Below, piece after piece: positions 60,378 to 64,000 of a stretch of DNA of 64,000 bases; within the stretch, counting starts at the first letter, position 1, and every line of letters starts with the position of its first letter. The stretch is taken from positions 186,001 to 250,000 of the forward strand of contig JAAAFW010000015.1 of the NCBI GenBank assembly GCA_019352875.1, given 5' to 3'. A model generated the notes under the pieces. That model searched no databases. It was not told the origin of the DNA and worked only from the letters and a program-made list of their open reading frames with translations. The position numbers and the translations under genes are program-made. The DNA is from Pedobacter cryoconitis (GTDB lineage Bacteria > Bacteroidota > Bacteroidia > Sphingobacteriales > Sphingobacteriaceae).

Positions 60378-60681
60378 AGACAATTGGCTTGCTCCTAATT
60401 AACTGAAAATGAGTAGAAATATAAATCTAAAAGGGTTTGTTAAAAGTGCCTCCGGGTAGGGTCGAGGCGCATTTTGTCGACTCTTTACGACCACTGAGGT
60501 CTGTTACAGTTTCTTTGCTTTTTTCTAGACCTTCCAATTAGGTATGTAGTCAACCTTGATAGGTTTTTTTAGACCCAAATTTGTTTTGGTATACGTTAAC
60601 TGGTTGGAAAATGTCGAACTGGTAATGGGAGGGGGCCGAAACTCCCAGTTTGTGTAGCTTCATGCATCGAAATCAAATTTC
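60378..60681. other. Convergent intergenic region with a terminator-like hairpin
   Basis: Holds a hairpin TGCCTC / GAGGCGCA (60447-60452, 60464-60471) followed by four T, a likely terminator for the PQQ-like lipoprotein gene. No ORF of interest is seen in the remainder. Confidence 0.55.
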
Positions 60682-61695
60682 CTAATTTTGCTTTTTTAAA
60701 AATGTTCCCGGCGAAACTCCGAATTTCTTTTTGAAAGCAGCAGAAAAATGATTGCTGTGCTGATAGCCGACCCGATACGCTATTTCAGAAATATTCCAAT
60801 TATTAGCATACGATTCGGTCAGTAACTGGTAAGCCAATTCCATCCTGCTTTCGATGATGAAATCGTGTATAGTGCAATTAAATAGCTCCTTAAATCCCGC
60901 TTGGAGCTTTGTACGATTCATAAATGATAAGTAGGAGAGTTCTTCTATACTGTGATTTTTGGAAAGATTAGTACTTATCTTTTCTTTTATAAAGTGTAAA
61001 TGCTCCACTTCCAGCTTTGATAATTTATGGCTAGGGAGTATGTTTTCAACCGTCTGTGCCTGGTGCAGCTGATGTGCCAGTAGCTCCATTAATTTTGCTT
61101 CCAGATACAAGCGCTTGATGTCACCAGTATAAGAACAATCATATAACTCATTAAGCGTTTTAAGTATTTGAGGCGTGATTAAATGGGATTTACCACTAAG
61201 TAATGTCGGCCGCCGACAAGCGATACCATCTATGAAATCTACTGCTAAAGATGGGTTAATACCAATGCGTTCCTTTATCCAGGTTTCGGACAACTCGATA
61301 TCTACAGTCAGGGCATTCTTACAGGGTGGATCTATAAGCATGCCATCCAGCGCGGGTACGTAAAATAGATTAGATTCCCCCTGCCCTGTTGCGATGCTGA
61401 ACTTTTTGTTTCGATGCGTATAATAAGTGGCACCACCAGAAATTTCAAAATGCATTTGTATATAGGGAGAATCTGTACGTACCCAAATCTTTCGCTCCTG
61501 AGCCAATGATCTTTTGTAGAAATTAATGTACACACCATCTAAATGAATACGTCTTCTTTCTTCATACAGCTCTTTACCCTTTTTTAAATCTAAGGTTTCA
61601 ATAATGCGATGTTCCGCAGGGATGGAATAGCCCTCAGGCTCCTCCATGAAGGAAATGATCTCTTTCCTGTCATTATTTAAAAACTCGATATTCAT
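60682..61695 (-). CDS. AraC-family regulator, PchR/YbtA type
   Basis: A 337-residue transcription factor with an N-terminal sensing domain (~1-220) and two C-terminal HTH motifs (~235-335; SIEELSYLSFMNRTKLQAGFKELFNCTIHDFI, NISEIAYRVGYQHSNHFSAAFKKKFGVSPGTFL). The first HTH with the KLQAGFKELF phrase is characteristic of PchR-like regulators that respond to siderophores. It is divergent from a TonB receptor 175 bp away, which is the usual arrangement for regulator and target. Confidence 0.92.
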   Translation of the reverse strand: MNIEFLNNDRKEIISFMEEPEGYSIPAEHRIIETLDLKKGKELYEERRRIHLDGVYINFYKRSLAQERKIWVRTDSPYIQMHFEISGGATYYTHRNKKFSIATGQGESNLFYVPALDGMLIDPPCKNALTVDIELSETWIKERIGINPSLAVDFIDGIACRRPTLLSGKSHLITPQILKTLNELYDCSYTGDIKRLYLEAKLMELLAHQLHQAQTVENILPSHKLSKLEVEHLHFIKEKISTNLSKNHSIEELSYLSFMNRTKLQAGFKELFNCTIHDFIIESRMELAYQLLTESYANNWNISEIAYRVGYQHSNHFSAAFKKKFGVSPGTFLKKQN

Positions 61696-61827
61696 CCGGA
61701 TAATTCTTTTTTAATGCTCCTATATTTTTAACCGTATAATACTTCATTCTTTAATGAGTATTGATTTATCCCCTTAAAAACTGCAAAATCTGTCTTTATT
61801 CCTGCAAATTCTGTAGGCAAATATAGA

Positions 61828-61835
61828 TACTTTTG
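61828..61835 (+). promoter_or_regulatory. -7 promoter element of the TonB receptor
   Basis: TACTTTTG matches TAnnTTTG, 35 bp before the receptor start at 61871. No clear -33 TTTG at the right distance was seen, which would fit a promoter needing the AraC activator. Confidence 0.45.
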
Positions 61836-61870
61836 GCCTTAATTTAAACTAAATCTAAATAAGGTTTGTA

Positions 61871-64000
61871 ATGAAAAAGAATTACAATAAGTACGTTCTC
61901 GTATTTTTCTTCCTGTTTACCTGTTTGCAAATGGTCAATGGCCAGACGAAAGAAGGGGATATAAAGGGAACGGTACATTTTGAAGATGGATCTCCGATTC
62001 CATATGCCATCATAGAAATCACCAAACATAGTCTTCAGATCAAGACAGATGATAATGGACATTTTTCTTTCCGCTTACCCATAGAAAAGGAATACATTAT
62101 CAAAGTAAGTTATATAGGGAAGCGTCAGCAGATCAAAACAGTTTATCTCACAAAAGGGAAAACTGTTGAACTTGATTTCCTGCTTAAGGATGAGGTGCAG
62201 CAATTGTCGGATGTAAAGATTGTTGGAGACAATAGAAATCAAAAGGCCAGAAATGAAGTAGTTAAAGCGGAAATTATTGATACCAAAGCCGCTCAGACAA
62301 AAGCGGCAACCTTAGTAGAGTTGATGAATAGATCGGCAGGTATCAGGGTGCGCCAATCCGGAGGTTTGGGAAGTAATACCAATGTAATGCTAAATGGCTT
62401 TCAAGGGAAATCGATTAAAATACTTAAAGACGGTATTCCTACCGATTATCTGGGTGCATCCTATAATATTTCTGCAACTCCTGTAAACATGCTGGAAAGA
62501 GTAGAAGTGTATAAAGGAGTGCTGCCTACTGAAATCGGAGCGGATGCATTGGGTGGTGCCATCAATATGGTATCAAGAGTAGAAAATAGTGGATTTGCAG
62601 CAATTTCTTATGAGATCGCCTCCTTTAATACCCATCGCCTTTCCTTAAATCTAAAACAGGCGAAAGCGGGCAGCAAGCTTTTCTATGGATTAGACGCTTT
62701 TTACAATTATTCAGATAACAATTATGAGGTGACGGCTAATATTCCTGATCCAGAAAAGTCTACGGTATCTCCAGGAAAAGTAAAGCTATTCCATAATCAG
62801 TATAAACATATGTATGCGGAATTGTACGCAGGGCTTACAGGACTTCCCTGGGCCGATGAACTGAGGATTGGTTTAACGGCATTCTCTATCCATAGAGACA
62901 ATCAGTTTGGAGGATTAATGCAAAAACCCTTTGGTGCTTCAAAAGCAGCTGAAAATTCGCCCATTATTCCTACGCTGCGTTACAAAAAGGACTTTTTAAA
63001 TCATCAGCTATCCATAGATCAGTTTCTGGTCTACAGCGAAATTAAAGGAAGTCAAACCGATACACTGAGGGGTTCTTACGATTGGTATGGCAACTACCAT
63101 GCACCTGTAAATCCGAACAGCAGAGGAGAAGCTGGAAACCCAACTCAATTGGAATTTACCACTTCAAATTTTACTTCAAGAACGGGTTTAGCGTATCGGA
63201 TCGGACCGAAACAATCTCTTGCACTCAACATTGTTTTTAACGATTACAGCCGCACAGGTAAAGATCCCTATGGGCCAACTACAGTAGGTACCAACCCAAT
63301 AGACTTGCAAAGCCTGCCGTCAAATTATACCAAACTGGTGACCAGCCTTGGCTGGAATTCACAATTTATGGATGCTAAAGTAGAAAATCTATTTCAATTG
63401 AAATATTATGGAGCAAGGACGAGTGGTTTAGGCGTGAACGTGAATACAGGGTATTTAAATGAAAATACTTCAAAGGCAAATACCTCAAATTTTGGTATCG
63501 CAGAAGCACTGAAATACAATCTATCAAAACGCACCTATATCCGGGTGTCTGGAGAATTAGCTACCCGTCTTCCGGAACAAACGGAGATTCTAGGGAATGG
63601 TTCTTACGTATTGTCAAACTTTAACATTAAACCAGAGAAGAGTATCAATGGTAATTTAGGATTACGAACCACTCCAACCAATAAACTGGATATTGAGCTG
63701 AACAGTTTTTATAGAATTACTAAAGATTTGATTATCACTGCTCCGGTTAACCTATTGTATGCGCAAAGTGTGAACGTAGAGTCGGTTAGAGGGATAGGCT
63801 TTGAAGCAGATGTACGCTTTAGGCCTACGGATTGGTTAACATTAAACGGAAACAGTACCTATCAGGACTTTCGCTTGTATCAGATTAAAGAGCCGCTGAT
63901 GGAATATTTAGAGGGTGCCAGACTGAGGAATACACCTTATTTCTTCTCTAATCTTGGAGCTGCCTTCCAATTCAAAAATGTAATCCGGTCCACTGATAAG
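61871..64000 (+). CDS. TonB-dependent receptor, partial (runs off the window)
   Basis: The frame is open for 710 codons from ATG 61871 to the last base. The signal peptide (ending MVNGQ) leads to a carboxypeptidase-D-like domain (~25-115; GTVHFEDGSPIPYAIIEI) and a plug (~130-240; LMNRSAGIRVRQSGGLGSNTNVMLNGFQGK, LERVEVYKGVLPTEIGADALGGAINMVS). Barrel strands follow. The C-terminal part lies beyond the window. The divergent PchR-like regulator suggests a ferric-siderophore or other metallophore ligand; no STN domain is present, so it does not signal through FecR. Confidence 0.92.
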   Translation, partial: MKKNYNKYVLVFFFLFTCLQMVNGQTKEGDIKGTVHFEDGSPIPYAIIEITKHSLQIKTDDNGHFSFRLPIEKEYIIKVSYIGKRQQIKTVYLTKGKTVELDFLLKDEVQQLSDVKIVGDNRNQKARNEVVKAEIIDTKAAQTKAATLVELMNRSAGIRVRQSGGLGSNTNVMLNGFQGKSIKILKDGIPTDYLGASYNISATPVNMLERVEVYKGVLPTEIGADALGGAINMVSRVENSGFAAISYEIASFNTHRLSLNLKQAKAGSKLFYGLDAFYNYSDNNYEVTANIPDPEKSTVSPGKVKLFHNQYKHMYAELYAGLTGLPWADELRIGLTAFSIHRDNQFGGLMQKPFGASKAAENSPIIPTLRYKKDFLNHQLSIDQFLVYSEIKGSQTDTLRGSYDWYGNYHAPVNPNSRGEAGNPTQLEFTTSNFTSRTGLAYRIGPKQSLALNIVFNDYSRTGKDPYGPTTVGTNPIDLQSLPSNYTKLVTSLGWNSQFMDAKVENLFQLKYYGARTSGLGVNVNTGYLNENTSKANTSNFGIAEALKYNLSKRTYIRVSGELATRLPEQTEILGNGSYVLSNFNIKPEKSINGNLGLRTTPTNKLDIELNSFYRITKDLIITAPVNLLYAQSVNVESVRGIGFEADVRFRPTDWLTLNGNSTYQDFRLYQIKEPLMEYLEGARLRNTPYFFSNLGAAFQFKNVIRSTDK

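Noticed and set aside
1-64000. CRISPR arrays, tRNA/rRNA genes, complete insertion sequences or phage genes
   Set aside because: Read-through of the sequence and of the predicted proteins showed no regularly spaced repeats of CRISPR type, no tRNA-like T-loop/acceptor patterns that I could support, and no transposase, integrase or phage structural protein.

Overview
The window looks like the chromosome of a Bacteroidota species, most likely Sphingobacteriaceae (Pedobacter-like). This rests on gene content: TonB-dependent receptors with carboxypeptidase-like N-terminal domains, ECF sigma/FecR pairs, a DUF4270 plus kelch lipoprotein pair, a b558-type succinate dehydrogenase and a GH95 glycosidase. 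Genes lack strong Shine-Dalgarno sequences, and several are preceded by the Bacteroidota -7 element TAnnTTTG. I see no rRNA, tRNA, CRISPR array, complete insertion sequence or prophage.

Layout. 1-4.5 kb: trehalose synthesis (end of treZ, then a treY-malQ fusion). 4.6-6.1 kb: a truncated metallo-beta-lactamase-fold gene, a methyltransferase and an unusual 11-bp-periodic palindromic array. 6.1-10.3 kb: two paralogous TetR regulators with an SDR oxidoreductase and a DHA2 drug exporter; two operator types are visible. 10.3-12.6 kb: an ECF42-like sigma factor with a DGPF/YCII protein and an AhpD-like protein. 12.7-14.6 kb: an Rrf2 (NsrR-like) regulator and flavohemoglobin, sharing a TAAAAGA-N8-TCTTTTA site. 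14.6-16.7 kb: a two-component system with a peculiar low-complexity sensor domain. 16.8-20.5 kb: two lipoproteins and a COG0523 metallochaperone. 20.9-26.9 kb: a porin, dicarboxylate carrier and sdhCAB operon. 27-31 kb: an OmpA lipoprotein, M28 peptidase, Vat-like acetyltransferase and a decayed gene.

31.4-34.3 kb: a TonB receptor preceded by a 20-codon leader peptide ending C-N-C-C-C-stop, the most novel-looking regulatory feature here. 34.5-40 kb: a siderophore-type uptake locus (sigma, FecR, FecA-like receptor, PepSY membrane protein). 40-46 kb: a TPR-HTH regulator, a FtsX-type permease and a serine hydrolase. 46.2-47.4 kb: what appears to be an eroded polysaccharide locus (FecR lacking its sigma-binding region, then a frameshifted GH3 tail). 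47.6-51.9 kb: a type I secretion-like operon whose ABC protein has no ATPase domain. 52-59 kb: a GH95 glycosidase with an SDR, an FAH-family hydrolase and a flavin/Fe-S dehydrogenase, fitting the end of the non-phosphorylating L-fucose pathway. 59-64 kb: a PQQ-like propeller lipoprotein, and an AraC regulator divergent from a TonB receptor that runs off the window.
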